Origin: Deltaproteobacteria bacterium
Lineage (GTDB): Bacteria > Desulfobacterota > JADFXK01
DNA: 7,743 nucleotides
Direction of reading: 5' to 3'
NCBI GenBank assembly: GCA_015233285.1
Contig: JADFYA010000166.1
Coordinates: forward strand, 1-7,743
Made by a program: the position numbers and the translations under genes. Positions 1 through 7,032 of this stretch are shown one piece after another. The notes under the pieces were generated by a model. It was not told the DNA's origin and did not search any database. It saw nothing but the letters and a program-made list of their open reading frames with translations. Within the stretch, counting starts at the first letter, position 1. Each line of letters starts with the position of its first letter.

Positions 1-3000
1 CCGTAACCAGTGTTGTGTTGCGCTTGATCTGATTGTGGTAAATGGTCAATACTGTTTCCAACCCGTCTTTCAATCCCACCTTGATCATCTCGCCGCTCTT
101 GTCAAAGCGGGCGAAGTTTTTTAGAGCAAAAATGATCTTTGCCGCTTTTTCCACCGCCAAGGCGATATTGGTCGTGTTTGAAATCAGATCGGAAAGCTTG
201 TACGCCGTATCAAAAACCAACTCGGCGTTTTCACTTTTCAACAAGGGGATAAAGGAGTCAACGCCTTTGAGAATATTTAATTTGATGAATATGTTGGCCA
301 ATTTTCTTGTGTTTTCAAAGCCATGACCTTTCAGCTCAGCTTCTAAGGCTCTTCTTATTTCCCTCTCCTCCCGAGTGGTCAGGACCGCCCCATTGTCGGC
401 GGAATGCCCAAGCAGGGACAGGAATTCCTGCTGCTGATTCTTATCCAAGAGTTGGAAGAGCCGGGGCAACTGGGCCAGCGTCTCTTTCAGACAACTCTCA
501 ATATTGCCTACAGACGACTTAATCGCCCCCAGGGGCGTATTCACCTCATGGCCGACACCTGCTACCAACTGGCCAAGCGCTGCCATTTTTTCTGACTCAA
601 TCAACTGCTGCTGACTGCGCTTGAGATCGGCCAGGGCCTCTTGTAACTCAGCCGTTCTTTCCTCAACCTTCTTTTCCATGCTGTTGTAAAAAAGAGCGTT
701 TTCAATGGAGATGGCAACTTGCGAGGCCAATACCTTCAGTAATTCCAGTCGTTCCGGCGTAAAAACCCCTTCAATCAGGTCATTTTCGAGATATAGAATT
801 CCCAGGAGCTTTCCATGGTTGATGATCGGCATGGCCAGAATGGACTTCGGCTGTTTCGTCTTGATGTAGTCGTCAGCGCTAAAGGCGCCCTCACTCGTCG
901 CATCGCCCAGTACGATGGTCTCCTCGGTTCTTGTAACATATCGAATTATGGAGAGAGGAAGCTCCTCCCGTTCTTCCAGAGGAATGGCCTGGAGCGCCTT
1001 GACCTCGTTTTCTTGCACATTGCCTTCCGCCTCGACAAACAGGCGTCCATCCTGCTTGAGGACTAAAATTCCCCGACGCGCTCCGGCATTTTCAATCAAG
1101 ATGTTCATCAGTTTCTCGAGCAATTTCCCGAGAACGATCTGGCCGGATATGGCTTGAGACGCCTTGATCACCGTTGATACATCCAACTGCCCAACAATGG
1201 AGGTACTTGAAGTGGGCATAGTGGATATTTTGCCGGAGCTGCGTCTTCCGGCCTGTCCGGCCGACAATAACCTGGGGTATTGCGCTTGCATCTGTTTTAT
1301 TTTGGCCAGGGCGCCCCACTCATCGTACAGAAAGACCGCCTCTTGCATGTAGACCTGGGCGATTCTCTCTTCTTCAACACCTATCCAGAATTTTGCGCAG
1401 CATTCATTGCAGAGACTTTCGTACAAAAAAGAATGCATTTCTTTCGCGGCTTCTATCGCTCGCGAATAGGTTTCAACTGCTTCCTGGCGCCGCCCTTCGA
1501 CGCGGGCCTCTTCCGCCGTGAGCAAAAATAGCATAACGTTGAAATTGGTTGGGCCGTAATTGGCCCACTTCTTTATCTTTCGTTTGCCCGAGGCATAAAT
1601 CTTTTGGTAGTGCTTCTTTTCCGCGTCGTTAAAGTCCTTCATCGCAGCCAGGATGGCCAGGCAGGTGAAGAAGGTATATGCGGTTACGTTGTAAGTGGGA
1701 TCGGCTATCACCTCCGCGGTGATTTTCGGCCCGGTGGCCACTTCCACCGCGTCCTTATAGTTTTCATAGTAGTAATTGAGGATCAGGCGGGTGGTCGCGT
1801 GATAAAAGGTGCCGCAGGTAGATGTGACGTTGGAATCGAAATAGGCAACCGCTTGCTCCTCGTTATGGTCCTGGTAATCCAGAGAGTCGGTGTTTTCAAT
1901 CTCACCCAATAGATTCATGAACAGAGCCCGGTGAAGCGAGTGGGCATGGAACGGCTCTATTTGTTTGACCTTTTTGGCAAACTTTACTTCTCTTTCAGCT
2001 ATCTTAACCACATCGGCAATCGATTTGGACAACGCCACTTCCTGCCAGAAACCAAAGAGGTAAATATATGAAGCCCAGAAGTTTTCGCCTGTATTGACGA
2101 GTTTTTGCAAGCCCTGCTTCCTGGGCTCCAGGGTGTCGGAAATCGGCTGTTTCCAGAACATGGCAAAGCTTGTCACCATGAAATAGGTCCGGGCCTCCAT
2201 AGGTGGATTGTCAACCTGCTTAAGATATTCCATGGCCAGCTTGCCGTACTTATATGCCTGAGAGGGGGAGCCGAGTTTAGACCAGAGCAGTCCGTATCCG
2301 GAAAATATAAAAGAGGAGATAGAGCTGTTACCGTGTATCAGGGTTAGCTTGAACATCCTCAGGATGACAAAAGGCAACAAAAGCAGGCCCTGAAGATAGG
2401 TAGGCGCAACCAACTCCTTGAGCAGGCTCAAGACGCTCAGCACATCGGCATTCTGTGTTTTCGGCATCGCCACCAGATGATCGGCATTCTTGCCGAGTTC
2501 CCTCAATTTTGTTGAGGCCAGCTCGATGAGGAGCTGCGCCTGGTTGCATTTTCTTGGAATCCTCTCGTGGTAGAGTCTCAAGGAATCAATGGCGATATCT
2601 ATTGATTTATCCATTTGTCCGGCGCCGCCGTAATAGAGAATCAAAATATTATTGATCTCTACCTGTTCTTCCTTGGAAGAACAGCGTTTCAGCAATTTAT
2701 CCGCACCGGCTATCCCGTCTTCGGATTTTGCGGTCAAGAACTGACATTCGGTAATTCCTTTGTGAAGCCCGAACATCAGTTCATGATGGTCTTTCCAGGC
2801 ATCGTCGTTGAGTAAATCCGCTCCCATGGTGAAATATTCCAAAGCGGGGGCATAGGCGGTCGATTCTTGGGCCCTTCGTCCCGCGTCAAGGGTCAACGCC
2901 GCCAGGGTACGTTTCTCTTCTTCATCTTCTACCAGGGAAAGACTCTTGCTGTAGTGCTCCACAATGGCAAAGCATCTGGTGCCCAAATCCTGTTCATGTA

Positions 3001-5161
3001 CCGACTTGTGCAAAAGTCGCGCAATCTTGAGATGCGTAGCCTTTTTTTGACTCTCTTCAATGAGTGAATAGGCCGCCTGCTGCACCCTGTCGTGAAGAAA
3101 CTTATCTACGGCCTCCTGGACTCTGTCATTTTCATCGGCCGATCCTTCATCCATAATCTTTAACTGCTGGTGACCGTTTCCCTGCGGTAGCAGCAATCCC
3201 TCTTCGACTGCCGGCCACAAATCTCCGGCAACGTCGGCCACCGGTTGTTCGGCGATGATGGCCAATGTTTTGAGATCGAAGCTGTTGCCGATACATGCGC
3301 CCAGCCGGAGTAAGTTCTGGGTGACATCCGGCAGAGCTCTCAGCTTTGTGACCATTAATTCAACGACATTGTCGGTTATCTCCCCGGACTTGATCTGCTC
3401 GACATCCCATATCCAGCGATGTTGCCGTGGATCAAAAGTCAACAGGTTTTCATGATGAAGGTTTCTCAGAAATTGGATGACGAAGAATGGATTGCCCCCG
3501 GTCTTATCCATGACCAGTCGGGATAAGGGGTTGACGGCGGCGATATCAGCGTGGACAGTGTCTGAAATCAACTCGCCCAAATGATGTAAATCCAAAGGCT
3601 TCAAAGTCAGCTTGTTGATCCTGACCCCGGCCTTGTCGATCTCATCCAGAGCAATAATGAAAGGATGCGTGTGATCGACTTCGTTGTCCCGGTAAGCTCC
3701 CATCAACAATAGATATTCATTTCCTTCAGACAACATCAGTGTCTTGATCGAATTTAATGTGGCGATGTCGGCCCACTGGAGATCATCCAGGAAAATAACC
3801 AACGGGCTGTCTTTGCAGGTGAAAACACGCAAAAATTGCAAGAAAACCATGTTGAACCGGTTCTGGTTCTCTTCCGTTCCAAGATTGGGAACCTTTAACT
3901 GGGGGCCTATGATTTTTTCCACCGCCGGAATCACATCAATGATAACCTGGCCATTGGGTCCCAGGGCCGCGAGCAGCTTGTCTTTCCATGAAACAAGCTC
4001 TTCCGGGCGACTCATCAGCAACTGTTTCAGTAATCCTTGAAAAGCGCCGCTGATGGCTGAATAGGGGATATGGCGCTGAAACTGGTCAAATTTACCGGAG
4101 ATGAAAAATCCATATTTTTCCACCAGGGGTTTGTGGATTTCGTTGACCAGGGCGGACTTGCCAATCCCGGAATAACCCGCGACCATCAATATCTCGGCCC
4201 CACCGGCCGCGATACGGTAAAAACAATCTTCCAGGACGCCTGTTTCGGCCGTACGTCCGTACAGCTTTTGCGGAATATGAAATTTTTCGGAAATGTCACA
4301 TATGCCCAAGGTGAAATTTTCTACTTCTCCGGTCTGAGTGATTTGTTTCCGGCATTTTTCCAAATCCCAGATCAGTCCGGCCAGGCCGTGATAGCGGTCC
4401 TCTGCCTTTTTTGACATCAACTTGAGAATGATATTTTCAATAACGAGGGGGATATCCGGCCGTTGGGCTCTGATTGGAGGAGGGGTTTTGGCGATATGGC
4501 AATGGACCCAACCTATGGGGTCGTCAGCCTGGAAGGGATGTGCGCCCGTTAATATTTCGTAGAAGGTGATGCCCAGCGAGTAGTAATCTGTTCGATAATC
4601 GATTCCCCGATTCATTCTACCTGTCTGTTCTGGAGACATATAGGGGAGGGTCCCTTCCAGAAGACCGGGACTAACCGCTTCCTGCTTCTGCCTTTGGAGA
4701 AAAGAGGCCAGACCGAAATCTATGGCTCTGAATTCAAAGGTATTACTATTTAGAAGAAAATTATATGGATTCACATCCTTGTGGATAATCCCGCAATCAT
4801 GAATATTCCCTATGATCCTTGCCATTTTGGCGGCAAAATCCAGGAAAGTCACCAGATCGATTTGGGCTGATTTAATGGCTTCCGCTAAGGGCCTGCCGTC
4901 GAACGCTTCGAGGATCAAGGCCAAGCCGTTATGATGCTTTTCCAGGGAATACACCTTGGAAACGCCGGAGATATCGAGCCGCTTGAGGACTTCATATTCA
5001 TGTTTTAATCTTGCCAGCTCGAACTGGGTGGGATATTGGGCGCTTGATAGTTTAATGACCACGGGAATATTATCAGCCATCCTTATTCCGTGGTAAATTA
5101 GCGTCCGGTAGTTTTCAAAAATTTTTTCGTTGACTTGAAACCCAGTGATGGTTAGCGACAT
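1..5161 (-). CDS. Trifunctional Ser/Thr kinase / AAA-STAND ATPase / GAF sensor histidine kinase (3' end outside window)
   Basis: One uninterrupted frame of 1720 codons runs off the left edge. Residues ~8-270 are a Hanks-type kinase: Lys37 in VVIK, catalytic HKD at 127-129, Asn134, DFG at 148-150, SPE at 176-178, Asp192. Residues ~300-700 are an AAA/STAND ATPase with Walker A GYSGIGKS (329-336), the family's GKFDQ block after it, and Walker B FLDDLQW with Asp459/460. About 700-1310 is an alpha-helical, TPR-like solenoid. A GAF domain covers ~1340-1490, a coiled coil ~1495-1525, and a histidine-kinase H-box follows with phospho-acceptor His1538 in GHEVNTPLG. The N and G boxes of the ATP-binding domain must lie off-window. 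Proteins of this architecture are cytosolic multi-input sensors. The ATG at 5161 lies 11 bases after the cyclase stop, behind a weak purine-rich GAAAGTGAAG, so it is probably the second gene of that operon. Architecture is secure; signal and Ser/Thr substrate are unknown. Confidence 0.95.
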   Translation of the reverse strand, partial: MSLTITGFQVNEKIFENYRTLIYHGIRMADNIPVVIKLSSAQYPTQFELARLKHEYEVLKRLDISGVSKVYSLEKHHNGLALILEAFDGRPLAEAIKSAQIDLVTFLDFAAKMARIIGNIHDCGIIHKDVNPYNFLLNSNTFEFRAIDFGLASFLQRQKQEAVSPGLLEGTLPYMSPEQTGRMNRGIDYRTDYYSLGITFYEILTGAHPFQADDPIGWVHCHIAKTPPPIRAQRPDIPLVIENIILKLMSKKAEDRYHGLAGLIWDLEKCRKQITQTGEVENFTLGICDISEKFHIPQKLYGRTAETGVLEDCFYRIAAGGAEILMVAGYSGIGKSALVNEIHKPLVEKYGFFISGKFDQFQRHIPYSAISGAFQGLLKQLLMSRPEELVSWKDKLLAALGPNGQVIIDVIPAVEKIIGPQLKVPNLGTEENQNRFNMVFLQFLRVFTCKDSPLVIFLDDLQWADIATLNSIKTLMLSEGNEYLLLMGAYRDNEVDHTHPFIIALDEIDKAGVRINKLTLKPLDLHHLGELISDTVHADIAAVNPLSRLVMDKTGGNPFFVIQFLRNLHHENLLTFDPRQHRWIWDVEQIKSGEITDNVVELMVTKLRALPDVTQNLLRLGACIGNSFDLKTLAIIAEQPVADVAGDLWPAVEEGLLLPQGNGHQQLKIMDEGSADENDRVQEAVDKFLHDRVQQAAYSLIEESQKKATHLKIARLLHKSVHEQDLGTRCFAIVEHYSKSLSLVEDEEEKRTLAALTLDAGRRAQESTAYAPALEYFTMGADLLNDDAWKDHHELMFGLHKGITECQFLTAKSEDGIAGADKLLKRCSSKEEQVEINNILILYYGGAGQMDKSIDIAIDSLRLYHERIPRKCNQAQLLIELASTKLRELGKNADHLVAMPKTQNADVLSVLSLLKELVAPTYLQGLLLLPFVILRMFKLTLIHGNSSISSFIFSGYGLLWSKLGSPSQAYKYGKLAMEYLKQVDNPPMEARTYFMVTSFAMFWKQPISDTLEPRKQGLQKLVNTGENFWASYIYLFGFWQEVALSKSIADVVKIAEREVKFAKKVKQIEPFHAHSLHRALFMNLLGEIENTDSLDYQDHNEEQAVAYFDSNVTSTCGTFYHATTRLILNYYYENYKDAVEVATGPKITAEVIADPTYNVTAYTFFTCLAILAAMKDFNDAEKKHYQKIYASGKRKIKKWANYGPTNFNVMLFLLTAEEARVEGRRQEAVETYSRAIEAAKEMHSFLYESLCNECCAKFWIGVEEERIAQVYMQEAVFLYDEWGALAKIKQMQAQYPRLLSAGQAGRRSSGKISTMPTSSTSIVGQLDVSTVIKASQAISGQIVLGKLLEKLMNILIENAGARRGILVLKQDGRLFVEAEGNVQENEVKALQAIPLEEREELPLSIIRYVTRTEETIVLGDATSEGAFSADDYIKTKQPKSILAMPIINHGKLLGILYLENDLIEGVFTPERLELLKVLASQVAISIENALFYNSMEKKVEERTAELQEALADLKRSQQQLIESEKMAALGQLVAGVGHEVNTPLGAIKSSVGNIESCLKETLAQLPRLFQLLDKNQQQEFLSLLGHSADNGAVLTTREEREIRRALEAELKGHGFENTRKLANIFIKLNILKGVDSFIPLLKSENAELVFDTAYKLSDLISNTTNIALAVEKAAKIIFALKNFARFDKSGEMIKVGLKDGLETVLTIYHNQIKRNTTLVT

Positions 5162-5172
5162 GTCTTCACTTT

Positions 5173-6231
5173 CTACTTACAGATGACTTTGTTTCTGCCG
5201 GTTCGTTTGGCCTCATATAATGAATCGTCAACTCTCTTATTCAAGCTTTCAAAATCGTCATCATGCAACAACTGTGTGACACCAAAGCTACAAGTCATTT
5301 TCCCTACTTTATCGAAGTGATAGTCCTCAATTTCTTGCCTTAACTTTTCTGATGCGACGCGCGTGGCCTCAAGCGTGGTTTCCGGAAACAGAATCATAAA
5401 TTCCTCACCGCCCCATCTGGCCAGGACATCACACGCCCCGATCTGACTCGAAATCAGAGCCACGATCTCCCGCAGGGCGGAATCACCAGCCGCATGTCCG
5501 TGCCGGTCGTTGATCTGCTTAAAATAGTCAATATCAATCATGGCTAAGGAGACGGCGTGGTTATATCTTTTACATCGCTGGATTTCAGCTTCCAGTATCG
5601 TATCAAACTTCATTCTATTATGTGCTCCGGTCAGTGCATCTCTGGTCGCATGGCGCTCAAGTTCCTTGTTGAGTCTTTCCAATTCATTGTTTTTTTGCTG
5701 TAATTCGGCCGTGCGCGCCTGCACCTCCTGCTCGAGAATGATCCGAAACGATTCTATGGTGACAATTTCGGCATATGACCGTAGAGCCATGGTCATAGCC
5801 GTCCTGAACTTCCTGCTCGTCAGTTCGGTTTTTTCTTTGTAATCATTGATGTCGTATTTGTATATCACTTCTTCTTCGGGCGCCATGCCCGGTTGACCGG
5901 TGCGCAGGATTATTCGGATCAAATTGTTATGAAGATCTTCACGAATAAATTCGGCCACGTCCAAACCGGAGTCATCTTTCTCCATGACGATGTCTAGCAA
6001 TATCAGGGAAGCACCAGGGTTATCCCGGAGCAATTGCTTGGCTCCTTCTCCTGAATAGGCACTCAGAAATTCGAGTTTCTTGCCTTTATACTGGTAATCT
6101 TTCAGAGCGAAGCGGGTAACCGCGTGCACCTCTTGTTCATCGTCGGCAATAATGATCTTGATTCTGTCTTCCGATACTTTTTCTTGGGGTTCACCCAATG
6201 TATCCGACTGTTTGAAAGTCAGCTTACTCAT
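5173..6231 (-). CDS. Response regulator diguanylate cyclase (REC-coiled coil-GGDEF)
   Basis: The 352-residue cytosolic protein makes c-di-GMP from two GTP under phosphorylation control. The receiver (~23-155) has acidic pocket Asp30-Asp31, phospho-acceptor Asp80 in LILLDIVM, Thr111 in RTGQPG and Lys134 in DYKEKTEL. The RTGQPG and YDINDYKEKTEL blocks are typical of a receiver subfamily often found in large bacterial regulators. A helix rich in E, Q, N and L (~160-195) links to the GGDEF domain (~196-350), which shows DALTG, the metal/substrate motif DIDYFKQIND (233-242), the active site GGEEF (274-278) and AKRTGRNKV (341-349). The usual RxxD inhibitory site is GACD here (265-268). I chose the ATG at 6231 because GAGGAG lies 6 bases upstream; an in-frame ATG at 6264 would add 11 residues but has no comparable site. 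It is the first gene before the giant kinase, its likely phosphodonor. Confidence 0.95.
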   Translation of the reverse strand: MSKLTFKQSDTLGEPQEKVSEDRIKIIIADDEQEVHAVTRFALKDYQYKGKKLEFLSAYSGEGAKQLLRDNPGASLILLDIVMEKDDSGLDVAEFIREDLHNNLIRIILRTGQPGMAPEEEVIYKYDINDYKEKTELTSRKFRTAMTMALRSYAEIVTIESFRIILEQEVQARTAELQQKNNELERLNKELERHATRDALTGAHNRMKFDTILEAEIQRCKRYNHAVSLAMIDIDYFKQINDRHGHAAGDSALREIVALISSQIGACDVLARWGGEEFMILFPETTLEATRVASEKLRQEIEDYHFDKVGKMTCSFGVTQLLHDDDFESLNKRVDDSLYEAKRTGRNKVICK

Positions 6232-6237
6232 CTGAAG

Positions 6238-6243
6238 CTCCTC
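6238..6243 (-). promoter_or_regulatory. Shine-Dalgarno site of the diguanylate cyclase gene
   Basis: On the minus strand the sequence GAGGAG is followed by the 6-base spacer CTTCAG and then ATG at 6231. This is the strongest ribosome binding site near either possible start and places the start at MSKLTF rather than at the upstream in-frame ATG (6264). Confidence 0.8.
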
Positions 6244-6454
6244 AAAAAAACTTTTTGCCACCAATCCAAGTCAGAGCACAAAGATAGCCCGAAATATAGG
6301 TATGGGACCAAAAGGGAAAGATGGTCAATAAATTAGTTCTTATATTCGATGGCTATCACCTTTACGATTTTTGGCGCTCAATATTTAGTGCTGTTATTCC
6401 TATCTATTATCAATATAAATGTATCTTCCGCTGTGGGCGGGACTCGCTCCGGGA

Positions 6455-6477
6455 TGCCCTGTCTAACAGACATGGCA
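6455..6477. repeat. Inverted repeat with 10-bp arms, one mismatch
   Basis: The arms TGCCCTGTCT and AGACATGGCA flank the 3-base loop AAC and pair at nine of ten positions. No T-run follows on either strand, so this does not look like an intrinsic terminator. It could be a dyad operator for a regulator or a hairpin in the leader RNA of the cyclase operon. Confidence 0.5.
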
Positions 6478-6547
6478 GAAAAAATTGTCTTATCATGATG
6501 ATGGAGGTATTGGTGGGAGCGTTGTTTAATAATTAACTAATACACCT

Positions 6548-6575
6548 ATTATATTTTAGCCCGAAGTTTTGTCCC
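6548..6575 (-). promoter_or_regulatory. Candidate sigma70-type promoter for the cyclase-kinase operon
   Basis: On the minus strand a perfect -10 hexamer TATAAT (6548-6553) is preceded, after a 16-base spacer, by GGGACA (6570-6575), which matches four of six -35 consensus bases. It lies in the gap between the doubtful 98-codon ORF and the cyclase gene and points toward the cyclase. AT-rich DNA yields such boxes by chance, so support is moderate. A weaker alternative nearer the gene is TTGACC at 6323-6328, whose only TATATT partner is 24 bases away, too far for a good promoter. Confidence 0.4.
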
Positions 6576-6603
6576 GGGTATAGGTTGTATGATTTTAAAG
6601 CAA

Positions 6604-6656
6604 ATTTAGGGCCAGGTGGTGACTGAAAAAAACTACTTAAATTTCAGCGCCTAAAT
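6604..6656. repeat. Nested imperfect hairpin; possible weak terminator
   Basis: The outer arms ATTTAGG (6604-6610) and CCTAAAT (6650-6656) are perfectly complementary, and two further pairs form if one G is bulged. Inside, TGAAA and TTTCA form a second stem. Read on the minus strand it lies about 80 bases after the stop of the 98-codon ORF and is followed by AT-rich sequence, TTGCTTTAAAAT, rather than a clean U-tract. It could end transcripts coming from the oxidoreductase gene, but only weakly. Confidence 0.35.
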
Positions 6657-6694
6657 CAATACGAGGAGGTCGAAGAATAAATTTCTATCATATT

Positions 6695-6713
6695 TGCACA
6701 GAAATCATGTGCA
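6695..6713. repeat. Short dyad TGCACA-N7-TGTGCA
   Basis: Two perfect 6-bp arms are separated by GAAATCA, just downstream (minus strand) of the 98-codon ORF. The spacing and symmetry suit a dimeric regulator operator, but a six-base arm is short and the region is AT-rich, so chance is possible. No T-run follows. Confidence 0.3.
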
Positions 6714-6735
6714 GATTTGATAAGAGCGGGATGAA

Positions 6736-7032
6736 TTACTCCCCGCCATTTGCCCTGGTAACCCGACTCCAGCGGTCATTGTCCCAGCAAAAGTCTTTTA
6801 ACGTCATTTCTACCAAAATGGGGGACCAGGTTTTCAAGGCGTTCCGGGCAGCGGCTTCGGCGGGGTGATGTCCTTCGTTAATTTTACAACAGACTGATAC
6901 AGTTGATAGCTTTGTCCTTAACGAGGTCCGGGCAGACTCGTCAAGGGCATATATATCAGGCAGATTCAAGCCATATAGGTTTTCGCGGTAGTTGTAGGGT
7001 TGCAAGGTCGATAAAAGACAACGCCGATTCAA
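6736..7032 (-). CDS. Doubtful hypothetical ORF (98 codons, TTG start)
   Basis: I do not recognise this protein. The frame opens directly after an in-frame TAG, and its first codon is a TTG that overlaps the TGA stop of the oxidoreductase gene (TTGA). There is no clear Shine-Dalgarno site; the only in-frame ATG lies far downstream at residue ~75, and another TTG sits at about residue 23. The composition is protein-like: three Trp, a HHPAEAAARNAL helix, and an acidic, Trp-containing CWDNDRW near the end. No membrane segment or signal peptide is visible. It may be a small gene translated by coupling to the oxidoreductase, a decayed gene fragment, or a chance open frame. Base composition is not clearly different from its neighbours. 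Confidence 0.3.
   Translation of the reverse strand: MNRRCLLSTLQPYNYRENLYGLNLPDIYALDESARTSLRTKLSTVSVCCKINEGHHPAEAAARNALKTWSPILVEMTLKDFCWDNDRWSRVTRANGGE

Larger units (their letters stand above)
6232..6541 (-). other. Putative long 5' leader upstream of the diguanylate cyclase
   Basis: If the TATAAT box at 6548-6553 is used, transcription would begin near 6541 and leave about 310 nt before the ATG at 6231. The stretch is AT-rich except for a GC-rich island at about 6430-6476, which carries an inverted repeat (6455-6477) and a second possible hairpin, GGGC...GCCC with inner GGA/TCC. It matches no riboswitch class I recognise; the conserved core of the GEMM-type c-di-GMP riboswitch is not visible. 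Minus-strand ORFs here are very short (for example 28 codons at 6496-6410) and have no ribosome binding site. Whether this is a regulatory RNA or plain spacer cannot be decided from the sequence alone. Confidence 0.35.
6265..6735. other. Intergenic region without a convincing gene
   Basis: This gap separates the doubtful 98-codon ORF from the cyclase gene. It is AT-rich apart from a GC island around 6430-6476. It contains the candidate promoter, the inverted repeats listed separately, an SD-like GAGGAGG on the plus strand at 6663-6669 with no start codon at a usable distance, and a short direct repeat TAGCCCGAA (6285-6293 and 6557-6565), each copy followed by TATAGGT at a different distance. 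A 71-codon plus-strand frame (6321-6536) has no properly spaced ribosome binding site and no recognisable protein features. No tRNA, CRISPR or insertion sequence is seen. Confidence 0.6.

Noticed and set aside
2341..2420. Hydrophobic stretches in the kinase around residues 915-950 as transmembrane segments
   Set aside because: They include YLQGLLLLPFVILRMF and lie inside the long helical repeat region. They fit buried helices of the solenoid, and no signal or topology pattern supports membrane insertion.
1..4414. Numerous plus-strand open frames of 60-115 codons between 42 and 4414
   Set aside because: They all lie antisense to the continuous minus-strand kinase frame, whose protein has clear domain motifs throughout; the plus-strand products have no recognisable features.
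5540..5842. Plus-strand 100-codon frame inside the cyclase gene
   Set aside because: It is antisense to the GGDEF/linker coding region; the minus-strand frame has conserved catalytic motifs.
6231..6264. Upstream ATG at 6264 as start of the cyclase
   Set aside because: It lacks a good ribosome binding site, whereas GAGGAG is optimally placed for the ATG at 6231 and would otherwise lie inside the coding sequence.
6410..6496. Minus-strand 28-codon ORF as a possible leader peptide
   Set aside because: There is no Shine-Dalgarno sequence before its ATG and no run of regulatory codons or coupled terminator.
6321..6536. Plus-strand 71-codon frame in the intergenic gap
   Set aside because: The purine-rich GGGAAAG abuts the ATG, too close to act as a ribosome binding site. 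The protein has no recognisable motif and the frame spans the palindrome and leader region.
6232..6541. GEMM-type c-di-GMP riboswitch upstream of the cyclase
   Set aside because: An ACAGGGCA-like string is present, but the conserved core and second stem of the class are not visible.
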